DNA of 64,000 nucleotides, taken from NCBI GenBank assembly GCA_026004615.1, contig BPJM01000002.1:372001-436000 (forward strand), written 5' to 3'. The translations under genes and the position numbers were made by a program. The DNA comes from Planctomycetota bacterium (GTDB lineage Bacteria; Planctomycetota; J058; J103). Numbering within the stretch: position 1 is the stretch's first letter; every line of letters begins with the position of its first letter. Below are positions 9,199 to 18,054 of this stretch, piece by piece. The notes beneath the pieces are model-generated. The model was given only the letters and a program-made list of their open reading frames with translations, did not search any database and was not told the origin of the DNA.

Positions 9199-10558
9199 TC
9201 AGGCGCCAGGCTCGGCGGGAAAGCACCAGGCGGGATCGGGGGCGAGGGCCTGCTCGATGCCGGCCGCCTCGCCCGCGCCCTCGCGGCCGAGCAGCGCCCA
9301 GCTGGCGCGCTTGCCGGCCTCGACCCCGGGCTGGTCGTAGGGATCGAGGTGGAACAGCTTGCCGGCGAAGCTGATCGCCATCTCGAGCATCATGAGCAGC
9401 TCGCCCAGCGTGTGTTCATCCAGCTCCGGCACCGTGATCAGCGCGCACGGCCGGCCCGCCTGCTGGAGCGCGTGCTGGGTGCCGCGCCGCTCGGCGTGCA
9501 TGAGGGTGGCGAAGCTCTTGCCGCCGAGATAGGCCAGCGCCGGGCGGTCCGGGTACAGCTCCGGGATGGCGACGTCCTTGCGGAAGCGGGCGAGCTCGAC
9601 GAAGCTGAACCACTTGTCGTCCGGCCCCTCCATGAACAGCTGATGGACCGAGTGCTGGTCGCTCACCCCGAGCGCCGGCAGCGGGCAGGGCCCGACCCGG
9701 ATCTCGTGGCCGTCCAGATCGCGCCGCTTGCCCAGGCTCTCGGCGAGCAGCTGCCGCCACCACAGCGCCACCCCCCAGAGCGTCTCGGCGTAGGGCCAGA
9801 ACACCGCGATGCGACGGCCCGCCTGGTAGAAGCGGTGCAGCACCGCAGCGTAGGCGAGCGCGGGGCTGCGCTCGCCCAGGCAGGCCTGGAGCGCGGCGCG
9901 TGCCCCCCGGGCGAGCACCACCGGATCGCGGCCGGCGAACGCGAGCGACAACAAACCCACCGGGCTCATGAAGCTGAAGCGGCCGCCGAGAGCGGGGGGG
10001 GATCGGCAGGGTCTGGATGCCCTCCTCCCGGCACAGCTCGCCCAGCGCGCCCCGCCCCGGGTCGGTGGTCACGATCAGGTGCTGGCGCCAGGACTCGCCC
10101 AGCCGCTCCTGCAGCGCCCGGACCACCACGAGGAACTGGGCCAGCGTTTCGGTCGTCTCGCCCGACTTGGTCACGATGTGGAAGACGGTCCGCTCCAGCC
10201 CGGCGCCGAGCGCCGGGAAGCTGTCCGGATCGACGTTGTCGATGACCAGCACGTTGCGGTTGCCCGGCAGGGCCGTGTGCGCGGCGACGTTGCCGAGCGC
10301 CGAGCCGCCGATGCCGCACTGGATCATGGTGTGGAAGCGCTCGCGCAGCCCGAGCCCGTGGGCGAGGCAGGTGCGGGCATCCCGCTCGATGCGGGCGAGA
10401 TCCATGTGGGCGTGGCGGCCCTGCTCGCGCCGCTCGCGCTCCAGCTCCGCTGCCAGCGCGGGCGCCGCGGCGAGCTGCTGCGCCAGCTCCTCGGGCTCGA
10501 TGCCGCCCGCCCCGATGCGCGTCGCCAGGCAGCCCGTCAGATCGAGCGCGATCCTCAT
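9199..10558 (-). CDS. pgi: Glucose-6-phosphate isomerase (one frameshift as sequenced)
   Basis: Interconverts glucose 6-phosphate and fructose 6-phosphate in the cytosol. The N-terminal part (ATG 10558) has CGIGGSALGNVAAH and the sugar-phosphate-binding VTKSGETTETLAQFL, matching the PGI signature GGSxxG...SKT/SGxTxE. The C-terminal part has the PGI tail FHLDPYDQPGVEAGKRASW. The two halves are in different frames and join at the run of eight G at 9996-10003. The span is 3n+1 bases, so one extra G explains it. About 453 codons puts it in the short bacterial PGI class (E. coli 549). It diverges from the inositol monophosphatase gene, 151 bp apart. Confidence 0.9.
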
Positions 10559-10709
10559 GGCGCGGCATGATCCCGGCCGGCGGAGCCGCTGTCAACCGCC
10601 CCCCGGCGCCCGCGCCCGGCGCGGGCGCGGTACAATCCAGCCCCCGCGCACGGCCGCGCCCCCGGGGCGCACGCGGTCCGGAGCCGAACGGGGGCTGGGG
10701 AGGACTGGC

Positions 10710-11501
10710 GTGGCGGCAGTGGGTGCGGAACTGCAGGCGGTGATCGCGATCGCCGAGCAGGCGGGCCGCCACCTCATGGCGCGCTTCCGCACCGGGCTCG
10801 CCGGCCGGCCCAAGGGCCGCCATTCGTTCGTCTGCGAGGCGGACGAGAGCGCCGAGCGGCTGGTGCGGGCGGCGCTGGCCGAGCGCTTTCCCGGCGAGCC
10901 GGTGCTGGGCGAGGAGTTCGGCCTGGCCGGGCGGCCGGCCCGGGCCTGGTGGGCGGTGGATCCGCTGGACGGCACGACGAACTTCCTCGGCGGCCTGCCG
11001 CTGTTCTGCGTCTCGCTGGCGCGCATCGTCGAGGGCCAGGCGGTGCTGGGCGCGATCCACCAGCCCGCCAGCGGCGAGACGTGGGCGGCTGCGCGCGGCG
11101 GCGGGGCGTGGCTGGGCGGCCGGCGGCTGCGGATCGAGCAGACCGATCTCGGCGCGCGCGCGATCGTGGGCATCACCCACGGGCTGGTGCGGCGCGCGCC
11201 GGCCGGCGCGGTGCGGGCGCTCGGCACCGACAAGCTCCGCTGCCTGGGCAGCGTCGCGCTGGAGCTCGCGTATGCCGCCTGCTCGCGCCTGCAGGCGGTC
11301 GCCACCCGCCACGTGCACCTGTGGGACGTGGCGGCGGGGGCGCTGCTGGTGGAGGAGGCGGGCGGCCTGGTGCGCACCCTGGAGGGCAGGCCGCTGTTCC
11401 CGCTCGCCGGCGGGCCGGAGCAGTGGCTGGAGCGGCGGCTCGGGCTGCTCGCCGGCGCGCCGGCCATGGTCGAGCGGCTGGGCGCGGCGCTGGGACGGTG
11501 A
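10710..11501 (+). CDS. Inositol monophosphatase family phosphatase
   Basis: 263 aa, with the Li-sensitive, Mg-dependent phosphatase fold. GEEFG (E68/E69) and WAVDPLDGTTNF (D84, D87, G88, T89) form the metal and phosphate site, and WDVAAGALLVEEAGG (W205, D206) is the second family signature. Start GTG at 10710 with GGGGAGGA 6 bases upstream. The longer open frame from 10017 is antisense to pgi and is rejected. Substrates could be inositol phosphate, histidinol phosphate, fructose bisphosphate or PAP; the family signature alone does not decide. A TACAAT -10-like element is at 10631-10636 without a clear -35. Confidence 0.88.
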   Translation: MAAVGAELQAVIAIAEQAGRHLMARFRTGLAGRPKGRHSFVCEADESAERLVRAALAERFPGEPVLGEEFGLAGRPARAWWAVDPLDGTTNFLGGLPLFCVSLARIVEGQAVLGAIHQPASGETWAAARGGGAWLGGRRLRIEQTDLGARAIVGITHGLVRRAPAGAVRALGTDKLRCLGSVALELAYAACSRLQAVATRHVHLWDVAAGALLVEEAGGLVRTLEGRPLFPLAGGPEQWLERRLGLLAGAPAMVERLGAALGR

Positions 11502-11537
11502 GGCCGCGCGCACGCGCGCCCCCGGCACCCCGGTTGC

Positions 11538-12309
11538 TCAGCGCTCCTGCCTCTCGCCGGCCGGGGGTCCCGAGGCCGGCGCCGGCTCGAGCTTGTCGCG
11601 CAGCCGCTGCTCGAGCTTGCGGAGCTTGGGCGCGATCACCGCCGCGCAATAGGGCTGCCCGGGGGTGGCGGGCGAAGTAGTCCTGGTGGTAGTCCTCCGC
11701 CGGCCAGAACCGCTCCAGCGGCACGATCTGGGTGACGATGGGGGCGGCGAACACCTTCGCCGCCTCCAGCTCGCGCCGCATGCGCTCGGCGGCCGCGCGC
11801 TGCCGCTCGTCGTGAAAGAAGATCACCGAGCGGTACTGCGGGCCCACGTCCGCGCCCTGCCGGTCGGGCGTGGTCGGGTCGTGCGCGGCGAAGAAGACCT
11901 CGAGCAGCTCTTCGTAGCTCACCGCGGAGGGATCGTAGGTCAGCTGCACGCACTCGGCATGTCCGGTGGTGCCGGTGCAGACCTGCTCGTAGCTCGGGTG
12001 CTCGAGCTGCCCGCCGGCGTAGCCGGACACCACTTCCCGCACGCCGCGGACCCGCTCGAACACCGCCTCGGTGCACCAGAAGCACCCGCCGCCGAAGGTC
12101 GCCCGCTCCAGCCGCGCGGCCGCCCCCGCGGGCGCCGGCGCTGGCTGCTGCTCGTGCTGCTGCCGCCGCCGCTCGTGCTCGTCCATGCCGGCTCCGCTCC
12201 CCTGCTGCTGGGCGGGCGCGCGTCCGAGCGTACCCGCGAGCGCGGCGGCCGCCAGCGCCGCGCCGAGGATCACCAGCCCCTGCCGGCCTCTGGCTGCGCC
12301 CGCGACCAT
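11538..12309 (-). CDS. msrA: Peptide methionine (S)-S-oxide reductase MsrA, exported form (one frameshift as sequenced)
   Basis: Reduces Met-S-sulfoxide in proteins. The catalytic signature TFGGGCFWCTEAVFERVRGV is complete, followed by SGYAGG, GHAECVQLTYDP and PTTPDRQGADVGPQYRS. The N-terminus has a hydrophobic stretch (LVILGAALAAAALAGTLG) that looks like a signal peptide or anchor, so it may act outside the cytoplasm. ATG at 12309 has GGGAGG 8 bases upstream. Near 11660 one extra C in CCCCCGGG breaks the frame. Removing it restores HPGQPYCAA and a C-terminus ending GERQER at 11538. The span is 3n+1 bases. Confidence 0.9.
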
Positions 12310-12538
12310 CGCGCTCGCCTCCCGCCCACGCTCGAGCGGTCGATGATAGCACAGTGCCACGATGCGGATCCGCTGCGGTCGCACAAGCCGCTGCCGGCGC
12401 CGGCCGGCTCTGCGCGCGGGCGGGCGCGGGCAGGCCCACCCCGCGGGCGGGGCTCGGGCCTGCGATCGGATTTGACGTCCCAGGTGGGGCGGGGCAGACT
12501 TCCAGCAGCGGCACGCCGTCCTGCGGGCGGATCCCGAG

Positions 12539-14236
12539 ATGCGAGGCAGCCTCCACCCCGCTATGCTCCGAACGGGAGCACGTTCCACCCCGCCATCGTC
12601 GCGCTGTCCCGCGCGCCGCCGGGGCCACGCCGCGCGCCTGCGGGGGGGCCGGGTGCTGCTCGCGCTGCTCGCCGCAGCGCTCGCAGGCGGCTGCGGCGGC
12701 GGGGGCGGTGGGGGCGGCCCTGCGATCACGGTGGCGATCTTCGAGGGGCAGGCCATCGATCCGGTGCGGCTGACCGGCTTCGGGGTCGATCTGCTCGCGC
12801 GGCAGCTCTTCGCGCCGCTGTTCGAGTTCGACCTGCTCCGCGGCGAGCTGCGGCCGGTGCTGGTGGAGAGCACCACCGTGACCGCCGACGGCCTGGTGTG
12901 GACGCTGGTGCTGCGCGAGGCGCTGTGGTCCGACGCGAGTCCGATCACCGCCGCGGACGTGGAGTTCTCCATCAAGCGGGCGCTCGATCCGGTCGAGGGC
13001 GCGCAATTCGTCACCCCGCTCTATGTGATCGAGGGCGCCCAGGCCTTCCACCAGCAGGACCCCGGCGCGGTCTCGGTGACCGCGGAGGCGGTGGGTGTGC
13101 GCGCCACCGGACCGCGCACCCTCGAGGTGCGCCTGCGCAAGCCGGCCGCCTACCTGCCCGGGGTGTTGAGCCTGCCCAATGTCTGGCCGGTGCCGCGCGC
13201 GGCGCTCGAGCGGCACGGCGAGCGGTGGACGGAGCCCGAGCACCTGGTGGTGAGCGGGGCCTATCGGCTGGAGCGCATCGAGCCCGGCCGGCGGTTCGTG
13301 CTCGTCAAGAACCCGCGCTACTTCGAGGCGGGCGCGGTGGCGATCCGCCGGGTGACGTTCGAGGAGGTCCCGCTGGAGGGCGCGGACGTGCAGGCGTTGC
13401 GGGAGCGGTGGCGCGCCGGCGAGCTGGACGCGATGATCCTGCACACGCTCTTCGGATCGTTCCGCGAGCAGCAGGCCGATCCCCTGCTCGGCCCCACCCT
13501 GCGGCTCATGCGCTTTCCGGCCACGTTCATGATGGTGTTCAACACCGCCGCCGGGGCCACGCGCGACCGGAACGTGCGGCGGGCGCTGTCGGCGGCGATC
13601 GACCGGCGCAGGGAGGCGGCGGAGTTCAGCGGGCTCGCCGCCTCCGCTCAGCGGACGGTGGCACCGCCCGGGGTCGCGGGCGCGGTGCCGCCCCAGGCCG
13701 GGATCGGACTGCGCGGGCACCAGGGGCTGGCGCAGGCCTTTCGCGCCGCGGCAGGCGCGGCGTTTCCGCAGGCGGTGACGATCACGCAGCAGCCGGCGGG
13801 CTCGCGCGCCGCCGAGCGGATCGCCGCGCAGTGGCGCGCGCTCTTCGGCCCCGAGCTGCAGGTGGACGTGGCGTCCAGCGAGAGCTCCGCGGAGCACTTC
13901 GAGCGGTTGTTCGGGCCCGATCCGCAGGCGCAACCCGAGATCATGCTGCTCGGCTGGGTGGCGGACTACCCCGATGCCTTCAACTTCCTCGGCGACCTGC
14001 ACGTGGCACTGAACCCGAGCCGGCTCGAGCGCCCGGACTTCGTGGAGCTGGTGGAGCAGGCCGGAGCGGAGACCGATCCCCAGGTGCGGGCGGCGCTGTT
14101 CGCCGAGGCGGAGCGGATCCTGTGCGAGGACGAAGCGGCGGTGGCGCCCATCTCCGCCGGGCTGTTGGCGGTGCACGTGCAGCCGCGGCTCGACTTCCAG
14201 GACTCGCTGTCCATCGGGCGGTGGCGGTTGCGCTAG
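12539..14236 (+). CDS. ABC transporter substrate-binding lipoprotein, family 5 (peptide/nickel type)
   Basis: 565 aa if started at ATG 12539; ATG at 12563 is an alternative. A hydrophobic segment LLALLAAALAGGC ends in a lipobox-like Cys followed by a Gly run, so it is probably a lipoprotein on the outside of the inner membrane. The mature part is SBP_bac_5 (OppA/DppA-like): GLVWTLVLREALWSDASPITAADVEF is its best-known motif (here in two parts, GLVWTLVLREALWSD and SPITAADVEFSIKRALDP), and LGWVADYPDAFNFL is the usual C-terminal signature. No permease or ATPase genes adjoin it. Upstream, 229 bp separate it from divergent msrA. The ligand is unknown. Confidence 0.85.
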   Translation: MRGSLHPAMLRTGARSTPPSSRCPARRRGHAARLRGGRVLLALLAAALAGGCGGGGGGGGPAITVAIFEGQAIDPVRLTGFGVDLLARQLFAPLFEFDLLRGELRPVLVESTTVTADGLVWTLVLREALWSDASPITAADVEFSIKRALDPVEGAQFVTPLYVIEGAQAFHQQDPGAVSVTAEAVGVRATGPRTLEVRLRKPAAYLPGVLSLPNVWPVPRAALERHGERWTEPEHLVVSGAYRLERIEPGRRFVLVKNPRYFEAGAVAIRRVTFEEVPLEGADVQALRERWRAGELDAMILHTLFGSFREQQADPLLGPTLRLMRFPATFMMVFNTAAGATRDRNVRRALSAAIDRRREAAEFSGLAASAQRTVAPPGVAGAVPPQAGIGLRGHQGLAQAFRAAAGAAFPQAVTITQQPAGSRAAERIAAQWRALFGPELQVDVASSESSAEHFERLFGPDPQAQPEIMLLGWVADYPDAFNFLGDLHVALNPSRLERPDFVELVEQAGAETDPQVRAALFAEAERILCEDEAAVAPISAGLLAVHVQPRLDFQDSLSIGRWRLR

Positions 14237-14395
14237 CCCCGGTCTCGCGCCGGGCGGAGGGGCGAGCGGCGAGCAGGGCGGCGGCGGGCGGCCGGCCCGG
14301 CGCGGCGAGGGGCTCACGGGGGGCGCGGGCACGCAGCCGTGCGCCCTCGAGCGGCGGGCGGCGCCAGGCAGGGAGCGGAGGCGGCGGCAGGCGTC

Positions 14396-15394
14396 ATGCG
14401 ATCCGTCCAGCGGCGTGATGGTTCGCCAGCAGGCGGGCCGGGCACGAGGCCCGGGGGGCGCGTCCGCCGCGCCGGGCCGGCGGGGTGGGCGCCGGCGGCG
14501 CTGGGGTTGGTGCTGGCGGTGGCGGCGGCGGGCGGGCTGCTGTTGGGCTGCGGGCCGGGGCCCTATCTGGCCGCGGCGGCGGCGGGCGCGGCGGCGGGCG
14601 AGGAGGGCCGCGGCGGCGGCGGCAGCCCGCCCGTGCTCGAGCTCGCCCCCGCGCTCGGGCGTTCGGAGCTGCGCGACGACTGGCTGGATCCGAACGCGCG
14701 CCAGATCGCGGTGCCCTTCCGGATCGTGCAGCCGCGCTCGTTGCCGGTCGCGGTCGAGCCGCGCTGGCGCCTGGCGGACGAGCCGCCCGGGGCCTTGCGG
14801 GCGGCGACCATCGACCGGCCCGGCAGCACGCGCGGGCTTGCGAGCGCGCCCGACCCCGGGGTCGAGCACGCCGTGGTGTGGCGGGCGGGCGAGGACCTCG
14901 CCGCGGCCGGCCGGAGCGAGGCCGAGGTGGTGTTGCAGCTGGTGCCGCGCCTGGATCTGGGCGCGGAGGGCGGCGGCGAGGTGGCCGGGGTGGCCAAGGA
15001 GCTGCGGCTGCGCGCGGGAAACGTGCCGCCGGGCATCGCGCTGGAGCCGCTCGCCTCGCCGCAGCGCGGGACCGTGCTGACCGCCTTCACCGTGACCGAT
15101 CCGGCCAGCGACCGCGTCACGGTGCGCCTGTACGCCCAGGAGCTGGACGGGGCCGGCGATCCGATCGGCCCCGGGGTGCTGGTGCAGGACCGGCTGACGC
15201 TGCGCGACGAGGTCACGCTCGAGGCCTCCCCGCTCGGGGTGCGGGGCGGGGTGGTCTGGGACTCGGTCGAGGTGCGGCCCGGGGCGGAGCTGTTCGGCCA
15301 GCGCCTGGTCCAGGCGCGGCTGGTGCTCGTCGCCTACGATCAGTTCGGCGATTCGAGCGTGACCTCGACCGCGGTCACGCTGGACAACCGGTGA
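14396..15394 (+). CDS. Hypothetical lipoprotein
   Basis: 332 aa from ATG 14396. The N-terminus is Arg-rich, followed by a hydrophobic core and the lipobox LLLGC, so export and lipidation are likely. After a Gly/Ala linker the mature part holds repeated beta-type stretches (RQIAVPFRIVQPRSLPVAVE, DRVTVRLYAQELDGAGDPIG, VQARLVLVAYDQFGDSS) that suggest immunoglobulin-like sandwiches. I do not recognise a family. It follows the peptide-binding lipoprotein by 159 bp on the same strand and may be co-transcribed. An earlier ATG at 14339 is possible but would add only Arg/Ala-rich residues. Confidence 0.55.
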   Translation: MRSVQRRDGSPAGGPGTRPGGRVRRAGPAGWAPAALGLVLAVAAAGGLLLGCGPGPYLAAAAAGAAAGEEGRGGGGSPPVLELAPALGRSELRDDWLDPNARQIAVPFRIVQPRSLPVAVEPRWRLADEPPGALRAATIDRPGSTRGLASAPDPGVEHAVVWRAGEDLAAAGRSEAEVVLQLVPRLDLGAEGGGEVAGVAKELRLRAGNVPPGIALEPLASPQRGTVLTAFTVTDPASDRVTVRLYAQELDGAGDPIGPGVLVQDRLTLRDEVTLEASPLGVRGGVVWDSVEVRPGAELFGQRLVQARLVLVAYDQFGDSSVTSTAVTLDNR

Positions 15395-15477
15395 GCGGCC
15401 CGGACGCGGGCGCGGCGGCGCTGCGGGCCGGCCCGGCCGGATGATCGGCGCCGGCCCGCGCCGTGGTCGCTGCGGGC

Positions 15478-15804
15478 TCAGACCGTGAAGCTGTGCCCGC
15501 AGCCGCAGGTGCCGGTGGCGTTGGGGTTGTGGATCTTGAAGCCGCTGCCGTACAGCCCGTCCACGAAGTCGATGCTGCAGCCGTCCAGATAGGTCTGGCT
15601 CATCGGGTCGACGACGATGTCGAAGCCCTCGCTCGGGATGACCTCGTCGGTCTCGCGCGGGTCATCGAAGGCCAGACCGTACTGGAAACCGGCGCAACCG
15701 CCGCCCTCGACGTAGACCCGCAGCGCCTTGCCCTGGTTGCTCGCGTCGTCCGCCATGAACTGGTGGACCTTGCGGATCGCCTTCTCGGTGATCGTGATCT
15801 GCAC
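15478..15804 (-). CDS. erpA: A-type iron-sulfur cluster carrier (HesB/IscA/ErpA family)
   Basis: 108 aa, the standard family length. Three conserved cysteines bind the transferred cluster: C37 in GGGCAGFQYG, and C100 and C102 in GTCGCGHSF. GSGFKIHNPNATGTCGCG is the family signature near the C-terminus. ATG at 15804 is preceded by GGGAGGACGAGG. It is a single gene with no isc or suf genes visible nearby, so it more likely acts as a carrier to target proteins (ErpA role) than as part of a scaffold operon. Choosing among ErpA, IscA and SufA is inference. Confidence 0.9.
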   Translation of the reverse strand: MQITITEKAIRKVHQFMADDASNQGKALRVYVEGGGCAGFQYGLAFDDPRETDEVIPSEGFDIVVDPMSQTYLDGCSIDFVDGLYGSGFKIHNPNATGTCGCGHSFTV

Positions 15805-16258
15805 GGCCTACCTCGTCCTCCCTCGCTGAGCGCGGTCCGCCGGGGACCGCTCGAACAGGCAGTATACCCGGGGGGGCGGTACGGCGCCACGGGGCGGTGT
15901 GGCAATGTAGCAACCCGAGAGCAATGTCCGCCCCTCTCGCTCGATGGAGAGGTCCGCCTGGGGACCGACGGGTCGCCATACGGCGCGGCAGGGGGGGCAG
16001 AGCTCGCTGCCGCCATGACACCGGCGCGCGGGGGCGGGCGGCGCGAGGGGCTCGCAGCGCCGGGCGGCACGGTGCGGGCGCGCTGGCATGGCAGAGTGCG
16101 AGGGCGGGCGCGGGGCGCGCGGGGAGCGGCGGGTGCGGGGTGCGCTTTGACAGGGGCGTACGCCCGCCTATACTGACAACGCCCGACGGGGCGGCTCCGC
16201 TACCCCTCAGGCGGCGGGGGCGGAGCGGCGCACGGGGCGGTCCACGAGGGGCGGGGCG
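15805..16258. other. Divergent intergenic region between the Fe-S carrier and the MaoC gene
   Basis: 454 bp with no credible gene. It holds the leader of the Fe-S carrier on the minus strand, with a TATACT at 15866-15861 but no good -35, and the strong plus-strand promoter at 16147-16174. Apparent open frames here are GC-driven. Confidence 0.5.
16147..16174 (+). promoter_or_regulatory. Sigma-70-type promoter of the MaoC-like gene
   Basis: TTGACA (16147-16152), 16-base spacer, TATACT (16169-16174): near consensus, about 85 bases before the ATG. Confidence 0.6.
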
Positions 16259-17218
16259 ATGGCGGGCGGCATCGAGGGCGCGGGCAGCGGGGCGGTGGCG
16301 GCGGGCTCGGTGCCCCCGCTGCGGCTGCGTGCGGACGTGCTGCGCCATTTCGCGGGCACCCCGCGGCTGCGCGACCCGCGCGGCCGGACGCGGCGGCCGG
16401 CGCTGGTGCGCGCGGTCTGGCAGGGACGGCCGGCGCTGCTGGTGCGGGGTCGTTTCCTGTGGCTGGAGCGCTTCGGGGTCGAGCGGGCGGCGGCGGTGCG
16501 CTTCTGCGAGGTGACCGGGGATACCAACCCCATCCACCGCGAGGGCGATGTGCTGCCCGGGGCGTACACCGCGGCCAAGCTGCTCCTGGCGCTGGAGGTG
16601 CTGCTGGCGGACGCGGAGATCGAGTCGTTCAGCATCAAGTTCACCGCGGTGGGCCGGTACGGCTCCGATCTGTTCAGCAAGGTGGTGCTCACCCCGACGC
16701 CCACCGGCGCGCACGTGCAGGCGGTGACGAGCCAGGGGGGCGTGCCGATCGCCGAGATGGAGGGCGAGGCGCGCCGGCTCGCGCCGGGCGGCTCGCGGCC
16801 GGCGCGCGTCTCGCGGCGGCAGGTGCACGAGGCGCAGCTGCGCGCGGTGCGCGCGTTCATGCGGGCGCTCGGGGTGCATCCGGCGGCGTATCTGGGCCGG
16901 CGGGGCTTCGGCGGCTACACCTACCCGCGGGCGTATCTGGCGGCGCTGCCCTCCGGCGAGATGGTGCGCCAGCTGCGCGGGCAGGGAGGGCTGCTCAACA
17001 AGCTGACGCTGCGCTTCGAGCCGGGAAGCCGCATCCCGATCGTGGAGCCGCGCGCGCCCGCGGTGACCCTGGAGCAACCCGCGCGGCGCAGCCAGCGGGC
17101 CTTCCAGCGCATCCTCGCCGCCATCTCGCACAGCGTGCGGACATATGCCACCGCCACGGCGCTGGTGCTGCGCGGGGATGCCGCCCGCTCCCGCCTGCTC
17201 GCCGAACCCGGCGCGTAG
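16259..17218 (+). CDS. MaoC-like hot-dog domain protein
   Basis: 319 aa from ATG 16259. Residues about 60-170 form a MaoC/(R)-enoyl-CoA hydratase hot-dog: RFCEVTGDTNPIH with Asp88 and His93 in the hydratase-2 arrangement (GDxNPiH), then GAYTAAKLLLALEVLL. Later strands include SFSIKFTAVG. Residues 185-280 may be a second, degenerate hot-dog or an unrelated tail; GGYTYPRAYLAALPSGEMV has no catalytic pair. Double hot-dog dehydratases of this length exist in acyl-CoA and polyketide pathways, but no pathway genes adjoin it. It has its own promoter. The C-terminus is basic and Arg-rich. Confidence 0.65.
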   Translation: MAGGIEGAGSGAVAAGSVPPLRLRADVLRHFAGTPRLRDPRGRTRRPALVRAVWQGRPALLVRGRFLWLERFGVERAAAVRFCEVTGDTNPIHREGDVLPGAYTAAKLLLALEVLLADAEIESFSIKFTAVGRYGSDLFSKVVLTPTPTGAHVQAVTSQGGVPIAEMEGEARRLAPGGSRPARVSRRQVHEAQLRAVRAFMRALGVHPAAYLGRRGFGGYTYPRAYLAALPSGEMVRQLRGQGGLLNKLTLRFEPGSRIPIVEPRAPAVTLEQPARRSQRAFQRILAAISHSVRTYATATALVLRGDAARSRLLAEPGA

Positions 17219-17409
17219 GCCGGGTGCGGGACTATCATCTCCTTTCTGTGGTTCAGGTTGCGATCAAACCCGCGCGGGCGTGTCGGAGGGGGTTGGTAGC
17301 CTGTTAGGGTGGTCGGTCGGAGGGTGGGCAATCCGCTCGGTCAGGGCGAGCACAGCCAGCGCGGGCCGCGCGGGCCGCGCGGCCGGGCGAACACATCGGA
17401 GGGTGATCC

Positions 17410-17952
17410 ATGTTGAACAAGGTGCTGCTGATGGGCAACCTGGTCCGCGATGCCGAGCTGCGCTACCTGCCGAGCGGCTCGCCGCTCTTGGAGTTCCGGC
17501 TCGCGGTCTCGCGCCGCTTCCGCACGCGCGAGGGCGAGGACCGCGACGAGACGCTCTTCATCGACGTGACGCTGTTCGGCCGCCGCGCCGAGGCGATCCA
17601 GCGCTACCTGAGCAAGGGCAAGCGCGTCTTCGTCGAGGGCCGGCTCAAGCTGGACGAGTGGGAGAAGGACGGCCAGCGCCAGTCGAAGATCCGCGTCATC
17701 GCGGACGACATCCAGTTCGTCGGCGGCAATGGCGGTAGTGGCGGCGAGGCGGGGTCCGAGCGCGAGGAGGCGGAGGCGTACGATCAGGGCGGCGGCCGCG
17801 GCTCGTATGGGCGCGGCGGCGGGCGTGCCCAGGGCGCGCGCAACGGCGGCTACGCCCGGCCGGGTTCGGCGCCCGCGCCGGCGCCCGCCCCGGTCGGCGG
17901 TGCGGCCGGCGGCGGCCTGGATGACATCACCGAGGAGGACGTGCCCTTCTGA
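17410..17952 (+). CDS. ssb: Single-stranded DNA-binding protein
   Basis: 180 aa. The OB fold occupies residues 1-105 (MLNKVLLMGNLVRDAELRYL, then VTLFGRRAEAIQRYLSKGKR, VFVEGRLKLDEWEKDGQ). A Gly/Arg/Ala/Pro-rich disordered linker covers about 106-165. The acidic tip DDITEEDVPF is the canonical SSB C-terminal peptide that recruits repair and replication partners. GGAGG stands 7-11 bases before the ATG. The stop codon is part of a perfect 28-bp palindrome, after which a second copy of the tail-coding stretch appears out of frame. Confidence 0.95.
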   Translation: MLNKVLLMGNLVRDAELRYLPSGSPLLEFRLAVSRRFRTREGEDRDETLFIDVTLFGRRAEAIQRYLSKGKRVFVEGRLKLDEWEKDGQRQSKIRVIADDIQFVGGNGGSGGEAGSEREEAEAYDQGGGRGSYGRGGGRAQGARNGGYARPGSAPAPAPAPVGGAAGGGLDDITEEDVPF

Positions 17953-18025
17953 GCTCGCGCACAAGCTTGTGCGCGAGCTGCGCGGGCTCCTGGATGGCGT
18001 CACCGAGGAGGACGTGCCCCACTGA
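17917..18025 (+). repeat. Duplicated ssb tail-coding segment with intervening palindrome
   Basis: 36 bases coding the SSB acidic tail and stop (17917-17952) recur at 17990-18025 with four substitutions, still reading LDGVTEEDVPH and a stop, in another frame (73-base offset). Between and overlapping the first stop is a perfect palindrome at 17952-17979 (AGCTCGCGCAC, AAGCTT centre, GTGCGCGAGCT). It could fold as a strong hairpin, but no T-run follows. Confidence 0.8.
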
Positions 18026-18054
18026 GGGGGCGTGAAGGAGACCGCCGTGGCGCG

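Noticed and set aside
11636..14869. 1077-codon minus-strand open frame
   Set aside because: Antisense to the peptide-binding lipoprotein and its neighbour; low-complexity Arg/Ala/Pro; arises from high GC.
17952..17979. Intrinsic terminator for ssb
   Set aside because: The palindrome is strong but no T-run follows, so I list it as a repeat instead.
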